A DNA stretch of 10,000 nucleotides from assembly GCA_016946835.1 (NCBI GenBank), contig JACVTC010000123.1, forward strand, positions 327,501 to 337,500, read 5' to 3'. The notes beneath the pieces were generated by a model. That model ran no database searches. It was not told the origin of the DNA and saw only the letters and a list, made by a program, of their open reading frames with translations. Shown in pieces: positions 1 to 8,741 of the stretch (position 1 is its first letter; each line of letters opens with the position of its first letter). The position numbers were made by a program, and so were the translations under genes. The DNA comes from Neocallimastix lanati (nom. inval.). Its lineage: Eukaryota > Neocallimastigomycota > Neocallimastigomycetes > Neocallimastigales > Neocallimastigaceae.

Positions 1-114
1 ATCACCAAGTTTGAAACGACTATCACCATTGAATGATTTCTGTAATTTAAATCTCTCTTCACCAGATTTACCCTCAAATACTTTTTTAACCTTGAAGAGA
101 TCATCTTTTAATAT

Positions 115-156
<42 letters not shown>

Positions 157-199
157 ATAAAAATAATAATAATTTTTTTTTTTTTTTTTTAATTTAAGA

Positions 200-243
<44 letters not shown>

Positions 244-1360
244 TGGTAAACGATTATAAATAATATAATTACCAAGATTTTCTTCTTCTTCTTCTTCTTC
301 TTCATCTGAATCAAATAATTTCAAATTATTTCCAGAACTAATGTATTCATCATTATCACTATTATTTTTCTCATTATTTTCTTCACTCCCATCATCATCA
401 AATTTTATATGGGATTTACTTTTTTCCTATATATAAACAATTATATAACAAATTTTTTTAGAATCAAATTTAATTATGAAGATTTATTAATATATTAAAT
501 TTATATACAATATAATATAATATAATATAATATAATTTAATATAATATAATATAAATTTACAGTTGAATCAATATTAATTAAATCTATTTTAATTTGTTG
601 TTTAGCTTGCTTATTTCTTTCTTGTTTTTCTTTTAATGCTTCCAATCTCTTTTTATTAGCTAGTTCTTTCTTTTCCTTTTTATAATATTTCAATTCAAAA
701 GTTACAACATTACAAATTTTTATTTTTAGTTATACATAAAAATATTATTTAATTATATTTTATTTATATTTAATAATAACAATAATATTGATATATATAT
801 ATATATTGTAATATAAATATTTACTTCAATAGTCAATTCACCCTTTGTATTATTAATAATTTTTGTATTATTAGTTGGTAATTCATTGGTTTCGATAGTT
901 TTTTTTTCTACAATAATTTCTTTTTTATTATCTGATTTCTTTGAAATATCATCATAATTTAATGTTAATTTATTAATTGGTATATCAATATATGGCATAT
1001 TTAATTTTTTTAATGAGTTTTTATATTTTGATGGATCATATTTAAAAATCTTTTAATTATATCATGAATTATTTTTATGAAATTAAAAAAGTAATTATAA
1101 TAATTATATAAAATAATTTAAATATAAATATAATGCATTATTAAAAAAAAAAAAAAAAAAAAAAAATTAGATATAATTCATTATTTATAGTAATATTATA
1201 TATTATTATATATTAATAGTAATTACCTGCTTAGTTCTTGGATTTTTAATTTTTAATACTGTCATTGCTCTTCCATATCTACCAATGACCCACCCCTTTT
1301 TAAATATAAATATAATTATCATAGTTGTAATAGTTGTAGTAATAATATAATAATATAAAA

Positions 1361-1408
<48 letters not shown>

Positions 1409-2177
1409 CAATTTTCATTTAAAGAATTGCTGAAAATATTTATTTAAGAATATCTAAATTTAAACCTTTCTATCTTTTCCAGTAATATCAGTAACTGGTG
1501 TTAAATCTTCAGCTTCAGAAATATATTGTTGTCTCTTTAATTTTTTTTTAGATAATTTATTTTTATTTTTTTTATCTTGTTCTTCATATATACCATCCCA
1601 TTCATTTCTTAAACTGTAATTATATTAAATATTTAAATATTTAAATATGTTTATACATTTTTTTAATATAATCAAATATTATTTAAAATATAATATTTAA
1701 ATAATAACCATATATACGTATATTACAAAATATATTAATTTTAATCAATAATTTAATAAATTAAATTTTATATAGTATTAAAATTAAATTTTTAAATTTA
1801 TTATACCGTTGCATATAATCTGGTTTTGCTTCTTCAATTTTTAGTTCTTTTCCTCTCCATTTTGTTTTATTTAATAATGAAACACCTATAATAAAATTTT
1901 TAAAGATATTTAAATTAAATATTAGTATTGATTTTGATTTTAATTTTGATTTTTATTTTGATATTGATTTTGATAGTGATTTTGATATTGATATTGATTT
2001 TGATATTGATTTTGATATTGATATTGATTTTGATATTGACTTGAATTTATATTTAATTTTAAATTTGCATTTAAATTTAAATTTGATTTTGATTTTGAAA
2101 TTCTGAAATTTCAATAATTTCAATTAAATTCATCTATTATGGATGTAATAAAAGTTCCATATATGTTCTTGATTAAA

Positions 2178-2225
<48 letters not shown>

Positions 2226-2446
2226 TAAATAATAATAATAATAATTTAAAGAAAAAAAAAAAAAGTTTATGTACATCTTTTAAATGATTGTTCGGTAATT
2301 TTAATACTGATGTATCCAAAACCTTTTGGTTTTCCTAATTTTTTTTATCATTTTATATATATATATTATTCAATATATAATGCATAAATATATTATTAAT
2401 AAATTATCAATAATAAATTATAAAATTAAATTCATTAAATTTATAT

Positions 2447-2479
<33 letters not shown>

Positions 2480-2632
2480 AGAAGAAGAAGAAATAATACC
2501 ACTAACAACATCTTGTGGAATATCAACAGTAAGAATTTTTCCAAATCTTTCAAATCTTCCATTTAAATCTTTTTCCGTACAATCATCCGCTATACCACCA
2601 ACGAATAAACGTTTCACTATTTCTTCAGACAT
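1..2632 (-). CDS. nol8: NOL8/Nop132-like nucleolar RNA-binding protein, nine exons, 3' end outside window
   Basis: The predicted protein is a nucleolar ribosome-biogenesis factor of the NOL8/Nop132 (yeast Nop8) family; members bind RNA and act in large-subunit assembly. Exons, in order of transcription: 2632-2500, 2334-2275, 1885-1807, 1613-1466, 1295-1227, 1049-825, 675-562, 426-273 and 104-1. All eight introns are GT...AG (135-389 nt), and the frame stays open for 362 codons. Residues 7-82 form an RRM with RNP2 LFVGGI (9-14) and RNP1 KGFGYISI (48-55). The following blocks match human NOL8 as I recall it: KRCVSLLNKTKWRGKEL (63-79), GWVIGRYGR (141-149), KYDPSKYKNSLKKL (166-179), and at the end an FEGKSGEERFKL-type block (337-348). 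A Lys/Glu-rich, probably helical segment covers 239-270, and an acidic run DSDEEEEEEEE covers 315-325. The start at 2632 is the first ATG before the RRM. Nine exons is many for a Dictyostelium gene. The family call rests on remembered motifs; the least certain splice is intron 6 into exon 7, where the acceptor is AAAAAG|GAA. Confidence 0.88.
116..243. repeat. Simple repeats in intron 8: A39, T18 and TAA triplets
   Basis: Intron 8 of the NOL8-like gene (272-105) is mostly simple sequence. It has an A run at 116-154, a T run at 173-190 and about 13 TAA units at 202-243. On the sense strand the 39-T run lies just upstream of the AG acceptor at 106-105, so it may act as an extreme polypyrimidine tract. 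The A18 and T39 runs of the transcript could also pair with each other. Confidence 0.9.
1143..1166. repeat. A24 homopolymer in intron 5
   Basis: A run of 24 A on the plus strand (T on the sense strand) inside intron 5 (1226-1050) of the NOL8-like gene. Confidence 0.9.
1362..1406. repeat. (TAA)15 microsatellite in intron 4
   Basis: Fifteen uninterrupted TAA units in intron 4 (1465-1296) of the NOL8-like gene. Translated on the minus strand it gives a false poly-Leu reading frame (TTA codons), which is not a gene. Confidence 0.92.
1928..2043. repeat. GAT-phased hexamer array with a duplicated 30-bp unit, in intron 2
   Basis: Hexamers of the form GATTTT or GATATT run in a strict six-base phase through this part of intron 2 (2274-1886), with variants toward the left end. 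Within it, the five-hexamer block GATTTT-GATATT-GATATT-GATTTT-GATATT occurs twice in perfect tandem (1978-2007 and 2008-2037). The array reads without stops on both strands in one frame (Asp-Phe/Ile on plus, Asn/Lys-Ile on minus). The array helps make intron 2 the longest in the gene (389 nt). It is not coding, because exons 2 and 3 join cleanly across it within the RRM. Confidence 0.88.
2178..2245. repeat. AAT triplet tract in intron 2
   Basis: AAT units, interrupted only near the right end, just downstream (sense direction) of the exon 2 donor at 2274-2273. It is followed by a short A run on the plus strand at about 2251-2264. Confidence 0.88.
2448..2491. repeat. A30 run plus GAA units beside the exon 1 donor
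   Basis: Thirty A residues (2448-2477) followed by GAA triplets. On the sense strand this is TTC repeats and then T30, beginning only a few bases inside intron 1 after the GTATTATT donor at 2499. Read through, it would encode Ser then Phe runs, which is an artefact of not splicing. Confidence 0.9.
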
Positions 2633-2790
2633 ATTAAATATTATATATTTCCTTATAATAAAAGTTTATTATATTTTGATAATTATAATATAGTAATTAA
2701 GCTATTTTTATTTTTATTTTTATTTTTTTTTATTTTATTTTTTATTTATTTATTCTTTTTTTTTTTTTTTTTTTGATTAAAATTTTATAT
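2633..2790 (-). promoter_or_regulatory. 5' flank and probable promoter of the NOL8-like gene
   Basis: This is the sequence just upstream of the start codon at 2632. Read on the minus strand it is A-rich, with a long A run near 2757-2774 and AAATA-type repeats, then short TATA-like stretches (for example around 2636-2660) before the ATG. Homopolymer runs and TATA-like motifs are typical of Dictyostelium promoters, but such motifs also occur by chance in this composition, so no exact element or transcription start is assigned. Confidence 0.3.
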
Positions 2791-4788
2791 TTTTAAAATA
2801 TTGAAGAAATTTGTTTTAGATAATTATAAATGTAAAATAAAAATTATATATATATGTTATATAAAAAGGTTTTATTTTTTATATGAAATTTGCATATTTA
2901 TTATTTATATAATTAATTAAATAATAATTTATGTAACAGTTTCTATTATATACTTTATTAAATTTCTAATATTTAAATAATTGATATAAAATTGTGAATT
3001 ATATTTGTATATATTTGAAGATTATAATATAAATTTCGTTATTATATAAGATGATAATTAAAAAAGGTAATTCAAAATATAATCATAATCATAATCATAA
3101 TATTATTATAATTATTTAATAGAATAAAAAATTAAAAAATTAATAAATTATATATATAAATTTAAAAAAAAAAAAAAATTATAAATATGTTTTTAAAAAC
3201 AAATCTTGATTGGATAATATGATTAAAATAAAATGTTTAAAAATTTCTACATAAATTCTATATAAAGAAACGTGGAAAAACCATTATTAAAAGTTTATTA
3301 ATTTAGTTCATTACTTCCCAAATATATTTATACAATTAATTAAAAAGAAAACTTAACTTTTTACTTTTATATTCTTATATAAATTAATAATAAATAATTC
3401 CAATAATTATATTTCTAAAAATAATTAATAAAACTTTTCTTATTATATAAATTAATAATAATCTAGACATACTATATTATATAATATTAATAAGCACATT
3501 ATATAAAGAGATATTACATACATAATATCAAAATATTTAAAATTATTAATTGAAATATAAAATACATTAATAAAAATAAATTTGTTAAAATATTATATGA
3601 ACTTAAATGTTTATATACATATATAATGATTAAAATGTTTTATTAATTTGAATATAGAAGCATTTTTGATATATTTTTCCGTTATTTCTAAAAAGAAAAA
3701 ACATATACATATTAATATAATATCATTTTGAAAAAAAAAAAATATAAAAATTTCGAAAGTTTTTTATTTATTTATATAAATGAAACTTTGGCAATTAAAT
3801 TGGTTCATTTTTCTATTAAAAAATTATTAATGATTAAAAGTATTAAAAAATATTAAAGAAATAGAAAGTTTTTTTTTTTTTTTTTTTTTTTTGGACAATA
3901 TATGCAAAGTTTGATTATTAATTTAGATATAAATTACTAGTTATATAAAACTTTGATATACTTTAATTTGATTATTGTTGTTGTTATTCATATTCTTATT
4001 TTTTATTATTATTTTTTTTTTTTTAATTTTTCTAAAGTTTGAAAATTATAAAAATATAAATTACAACTATTATCATAATTAAAATAAAATAATTTTAATA
4101 AAATTATAAATAATAGTAATAAATAAATGTAAATATAATTATATTTAAAATAATAAAAAAGTATCTATTAATTGAATAATAAAAAATAATTAATAAATAA
4201 ATAAATCTAAGATAAAAAAAAAAATTAAATAGTAGTAATTAAAAAATAATAATCAAAGATAATTAAAATAATTAAAATTGTAATAATACACAAAAATATA
4301 TAATTTATAAATTATTAATTAAGATGATTTTAACTATCTTGTTAAATAATAATTAGCATATTCTTTTATTTTTGATTATTCATTTTTAAATACTTTTATT
4401 AAATCTATTTTTATTATTATCTAATTTTTTTATTTTATTTTTTTTTTTTTTTTATTTTTTTTCTTGTCCTTTAATTATATTCGATATAAGTAATAGTAAT
4501 ACTATTATTTAGTTTTTATTAAAAGCATTAATTTTTTTTTTAATGTTATCTATTTTATAATTTGTTATTCATTTATAATTTGTTATTATTATTATTACTT
4601 ATTAATTGTGTAAAATAAAATTTTACAAAATTAAAATTTCCTGTATTGTATAAATTTCAAATATATTTTTAACCAATTTTTTTTTTTACTTGTTACATTT
4701 TGATAAACTATATTAAAAACTTTTATTTAAATGAAAGTTTATAATTTTTTTTTTTTTTTTATAATTTATCCATATATAGTAATGTTTG

Positions 4789-4797
4789 AAATAAAAA

Positions 4798-4858
<61 letters not shown>

Positions 4859-4860
4859 AT
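4789..4860. repeat. (AAAT)n microsatellite
   Basis: AAAAAT-like units lead into fifteen perfect four-base AAAT units over 4801-4860. It lies mid-intergenic with no gene beside it and would be expected to vary in length between strains. Confidence 0.93.
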
Positions 4861-5146
4861 AGATAAAAAATTTTTATAAATAAAAAAACAAAAATGTTTA
4901 TTAAAAAAAAAAAAAAAAAGAATATTTTTTAATTTTTTAATCCATTAGTGTACATTAATCATTAGAATGATATAAAACAATGGAGGAAATATTCATATTT
5001 TTTTTTTTATAAAAACATTTAAATTTAGAGTAAAATAATTAAAAAAAAAAAAAAAAAATAAAAAATAAAAATAAAAAAACAAGATAATCATATTATTAAC
5101 AAAATTCATATATAACTATTTTAATTAATTATAGTTCTATTTAATT

Positions 5147-5167
5147 AATACTTAATGATTAAGTATT
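5147..5167. repeat. Perfect 9-bp inverted repeat, 3-nt loop
   Basis: AATACTTAA and TTAAGTATT flank TGA. It could form a small hairpin or serve as a symmetric protein site. No gene lies within 2.4 kb, so no role is assigned. Confidence 0.6.
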
Positions 5168-5323
5168 TATTATTTATTTTAATTTTTTATAAAAAAGTAA
5201 TTTAATTATATGATATTTAAAATTTGTTTAAAGTTTTAATTATAGTTTATTAATTGTTAACATTTATTTTACATTCCAATTATCATTTTCATATTATTAA
5301 TTATTAATTATTATTTTTAGTTA

Positions 5324-5390
5324 TTTAATGTTTATTAATTAAAGATTCAAATAATGTCAATAATTTAATATTTATTTATTAAAGATTCAA
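5324..5390. repeat. 27-bp direct repeat at 40-bp spacing
   Basis: Positions 5324-5350 and 5364-5390 match at 25 of 27 bases and share the 3' block TTAAAGATTCAA. The flanks differ, so this is a local duplication and not a longer tandem array. Confidence 0.65.
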
Positions 5391-6412
5391 GTATGATAAT
5401 AAAACTTTATAATTAACAATGAATTTCTATATTATAAAATATAGTTTTATGAAATATAATTTCCATATTTCTAATAATTTTTTGTTTGGAAAGTATTTAT
5501 ATATATATATAGTTTTAATTAAACATATATTGATACAACTTAAATAATTTGAAATAATGAACAATTAATAATAATTAATAATAATTATATAATTCATTTT
5601 TATTGTTTAATACATCAGATTAGTTTTCTTTTTAGGAAGTATTTATTAATAATCAACTATTAAATAATTTATATATTCAATATGTTCAATTAAATTTATA
5701 TATATAATTATTACATTAATATTATAGTTTTTTTTTTATTTTTTCTATTAATTTATTGGTATGAAATAAAATTAAATTTTTATGATATAAAATTTTATAC
5801 TTGGCCCATTAGTAAAATTGAATATAAAATAAATCAAAAATAAAATATAAAGAGTTTAAAATAAAAATATTATATTACATTGTATAAAATGAAAATAATA
5901 ATAATTAATAATTAACAATTAATACTAATTATGAAAATTGTTAATTTTTATTCGTTTAATACTAATATAAAAAATATCCTTCATAAACTTTAATGCTGAT
6001 AAAATAATTAATATTAATGTTTTCCAATAATTTTGGTTAAATTTTTAATCCATATGATATTATGTTGTATTATGTTGTATTATAGTTATTATTAACAATA
6101 TTTAATTTACTTCCAAACAATCCTCCTTATTTTTTTTTTTTTTCATGTTTTTATTTTTGTTTTAAATTTTTAAAATTTTATAACTATTAAAGTATCAAAG
6201 AATTATTTAATAATTTACTTTATATATTACACCATTTATTAAAATTAATTTAATATATATACCATTAAAATAAAAACCATTCAAAATTTAATTATAATAT
6301 ATATATATTATATTTTGTCCTACATTAAATTTTTATTTTTATTTTTATTTTATTCAATAGAATAAAAAAAAAAAAAATAAAAACGAGATAAACTTTATTA
6401 TATATATATATA

Positions 6413-6461
6413 AAATATTAATAGTATAATTAAAAAAATATTAATAGTATAATACTATTAA
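6413..6461. repeat. 18-bp direct repeat overlapping a 10-bp palindrome
   Basis: AAATATTAATAGTATAAT occurs at 6413-6430 and again at 6436-6453. The second copy runs into a perfect inverted repeat at 6441-6461 (TTAATAGTAT, one A, ATACTATTAA). Function unknown. Confidence 0.65.
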
Positions 6462-6803
6462 ATATAGGAAGATTTAGTATTATTATACTTTGTATATCTC
6501 TCTATATGAATAATATTGGATTTAACTAATATTAAAACTTATTTATATCATTTTATTATAATTTATATAAAATTTGGCATTGTTTTTTTTATATCTTTTG
6601 AAAGAAAGAGTAGAATAAAAAAAATACATTTTTTTTTTATTTTTCCATGATGAAAAATTAACCATCATTATGTGGTAGGGCACAGAAATATATTGATAGT
6701 CAAAAAATAATAGTAATTGATAATAGTGATGACCAAAAATATTGATAAATAAAGCAATTTATACTAAAAAGAGTAAATTAAAATCTCATAATAAATATAT
6801 AAA

Positions 6804-6830
6804 ATATCGTACAATACATAGATACGATAT
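6804..6830. repeat. 8-bp inverted repeat ATATCGTA/TACGATAT
   Basis: Perfect 8-bp arms at 6804-6811 and 6823-6830 around an 11-nt loop. Each arm contains a CG step, which is rare in this region, so chance is a weaker explanation than for pure A/T palindromes. Confidence 0.55.
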
Positions 6831-7580
6831 ACTTTGTATATATATTTATTTCCATTAATATTAAATATAAATAATGATATTTTGTTTTTCATTTTCTATT
6901 GTATATATAATAAAGATAATATTATGTGTGTATAATTATTAAAATTTATTGGTTATAAAAATAATTAAAGATATTTATTTTATATAATAAATAGATAATA
7001 AATAGATAATAAATATATTTTAAAGTAGAAAGAAAAAAAAAAATAAAACATTTTTTTTATATATTAATTAGTAAATTATAGAATAAATGATAGTAATATT
7101 TTATATTTATATTTCATTATTATAATTGATTCATAACGTTTTAAAAAATTATTTTTCATATATTATTCATTATATTACTATAATCTTATATATTATATAT
7201 AATTATTGTTATTATTATAATATATTAATATTTTCTATTTATAAAATTATTATTATTTTTAGCATTATTATATATTATTATTAATTACTATCATATTAAT
7301 AATAATATTTTAATTATCATAAAGTGAAAAGTTTCTTGTTTTTTTTTTTTTTTTTTAATTCATTTTTGTATAATTGTTATTTATAATTCAAGAATATTTG
7401 ATTCATTTATTATTTTATATATCTAATATAAAATAATAAATACATCTAATATATACATATAATATTATAATTCAATATCTTAAATCTTATTAATTAAAGT
7501 TAAAAGAAAAGAAAAAATAAATAATTGTAAACATAAATGAAAAAAAGTTTATTATGGGTAGAAATTCTATTATCTTGAAA

Positions 7581-7610
7581 ATTGTAATATATTATTCTAT
7601 ATATTACAAT
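7581..7610. repeat. Perfect 12-bp inverted repeat, 6-nt loop
   Basis: ATTGTAATATAT (7581-7592) and ATATATTACAAT (7599-7610) flank TATTCT. This is the longest perfect hairpin I noticed in the intergenic region. It has no T run after it on the plus strand and no recognised gene beside it. Confidence 0.65.
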
Positions 7611-8118
7611 ATAAAACCAATTAAATGTTATTATATTATGCTTTAATATATATTGTTATATAAAGTAAAATTAATTAATAATGGAAATATAATATATAAA
7701 ATATTTTATTGAAAATGTTGAATGTATAATAAATAATATATAGTTTATATAATATATATAATCTAGTGTAATAATATAAAATATTTTGAACTATATTAAT
7801 GGTCTATTGATGTTTATTAAATTAATTAAATTAATAAAAATACTTTATTATTTAAAAATATTATCAAAGTTTAATAATTATTATTTATTAATTATTAATT
7901 TTTTTTATTATTTAAAAATTAATTTTTAATAATGAATATAAAGTTTTAATAAAATTTTGGAAAATTATAATTTTTATTTAATTTGTTTATTATATTTTTA
8001 ATGTAACTTTATATATTGAAGAAAAAAATTTTTAATAATAAAAGAAAAATATAAAAGGTAAACGTTTCTTCAAACTTTTTTTTCTCTTTCAAAGTTAAAC
8101 AGAAAAAAAGTTATATTT

Positions 8119-8206
8119 AAATAATTTAGTATATTGAAAATACAAAAAAAAGGAAATATTAAATATTTGAATAATTTATTATTTTAAAAAAAAAACTAAA
8201 TTATTT
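8119..8206. repeat. 12-bp inverted repeat upstream of the small gene
   Basis: AAATAATTTAGT (8119-8130) and ACTAAATTATTT (8195-8206) are perfect reverse complements, extendable to 14 of 15 bases, separated by 64 bases. It lies 120-207 bases upstream of the ATG at 8326. It may be a paired regulatory site or chance in A+T-rich DNA. Confidence 0.45.
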
Positions 8207-8245
8207 TAATACATACAAAAAAAAGAAATAATTCAAAAAAAAAAA

Positions 8246-8253
8246 TATAAATT
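8246..8253 (+). promoter_or_regulatory. Possible TATA element of the small gene
   Basis: TATAAATT lies about 73 bases before the ATG at 8326 and is followed by a T- and A-rich leader, which fits a Dictyostelium core promoter. TATA-like words are very common here, so this is only a placement guess. Confidence 0.25.
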
Positions 8254-8325
8254 TAATTAAAAGTAATATCACAAATATTATTTATTCTTTCTTTAAAGTA
8301 AATTTAAACAATAAAAATTGTAAAC

Positions 8326-8666
8326 ATGTTAGCAGCTAGTCAACCATTCAACAGTTTAGATTTCCATAATCAAATGGATCCATATAATTCATATCTTGAA
8401 CTTCAAAAGGAAGAAACATTAGAAGATATTTGTTATAGACCTCCAATTGAATATTTAAGAAAGGTATAAAAACATATATAGTTTATAATAGATTGTATAA
8501 TTTGTTTTTAAAGTTATTCATATAATAAATATTAATTATTAATATTTTAAACTTTATAAATAAAATTATTTATTTTTAAATATAGAGAAGAAATGCTATC
8601 TGCTTATCAAATTCAAATGAAAAAAATACAAAATCTATTTTTGAAATATACAAATCATTAAATTAA
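8326..8666 (+). CDS. Small two-exon gene, 72-residue protein of unknown function
   Basis: I do not recognise this protein. Exon 1 is 8326-8463 (46 codons, MLAASQPFNSLDFHNQMDPY at the start, ending PPIEYLRK). The intron is 8464-8585, with a GTATAA donor and a TTTTTAAATATAG acceptor. Exon 2 is 8586-8666 (26 codons then TAA, starting RRNAICLSN and ending EIYKSLN). The join is phase 0. The ATG sits in TAAACATG, and A-rich sequence before the start is usual in Dictyostelium. Codons are typical (AGA, TTA, TCA, GAA, AAT), and the exons have visibly more G+C than the intron and flanks. The first half is acidic and Gln/Asn-bearing; the centre is basic (LRKRR at 43-47). There is no signal peptide or membrane segment, so it is probably cytosolic or nuclear. 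The next AG downstream would give a much shorter tail (stop after ten codons). An overlapping frame in exon 2 is also open but cannot be reached in phase. Confidence 0.7.
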
Positions 8667-8683
8667 ATGGAATAATTTAATTT

Positions 8684-8731
8684 AATAAATTAAAAATTTT
8701 ACAGAATAATTTAAAAAATTATTCTAATAAA
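8684..8731 (+). terminator. Polyadenylation-type signals and hairpin after the small gene
   Basis: AATAAA occurs at 8684-8689, only 18 bases after the TAA stop of the small gene, and again at 8726-8731. Between them, 8703-8725 is a perfect 10-bp inverted repeat (AGAATAATTT, AAA, AAATTATTCT). The arrangement fits a short 3' UTR and end-formation region. AATAAA is frequent by chance in this DNA, so the support is positional. Confidence 0.45.
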
Positions 8732-8741
8732 ATCTAAATTT

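Larger units (their letters stand above)
2633..8325. other. 5.7-kb A+T-rich divergent intergenic region, no convincing gene
   Basis: This stretch separates the starts of the minus-strand NOL8-like gene and the plus-strand small gene. It is almost entirely A and T with frequent stops in all frames. I see no tRNA, rRNA or snRNA signature, no transposase or reverse-transcriptase motifs, and no open frame with normal coding composition. It contains homopolymer runs (for example T at about 3868-3892 and 7340-7356, A at about 4902-4919), an AAAT microsatellite, short perfect palindromes, one 27-bp direct repeat and one small island richer in G+C (about 6543-6758); these are listed separately. Unrecognised short non-coding RNAs cannot be ruled out by eye. 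Confidence 0.7.

Noticed and set aside
753-824. Continuation of exon 6 past the donor into an Ile/Tyr/Leu-rich tail
   Set aside because: The GTAAATATTT donor at 824 and the low-complexity tail show intron read-through. The next exon resumes in phase at 675.
1206-1418. Minus-strand open frame starting with a poly-Leu run
   Set aside because: The poly-Leu part is the (TAA)15 repeat of intron 4. Only the last part (1295-1227) is a real exon of the NOL8-like gene.
3780-3830. Plus-strand 16-codon frame beginning MKLWQLNWF
   Set aside because: It has an A-rich pre-start sequence and varied residues, but it is too short to support, and it overlaps a small inverted repeat.
6640-6740. C/D-box snoRNA
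   Set aside because: RTGATGA words are present but there is no CTGA D box at a suitable distance and no terminal stem.
7550-7561. ACCCATAA on the minus strand, resembling the upstream element (DUSE) of Dictyostelium small RNA genes
   Set aside because: The 60-130 bases downstream on that strand are plain A/T with no stem, box or G+C content expected of a small RNA. A single short match is not enough.
8586-8661. Alternative frame of exon 2 of the small gene (EEMLSAYQIQMKK...)
   Set aside because: It is open and looks protein-like, but exon 1 ends in phase 0 and no available GT/AG pair enters this frame. Its codons (CTA, ATA, TTG) are also less typical.
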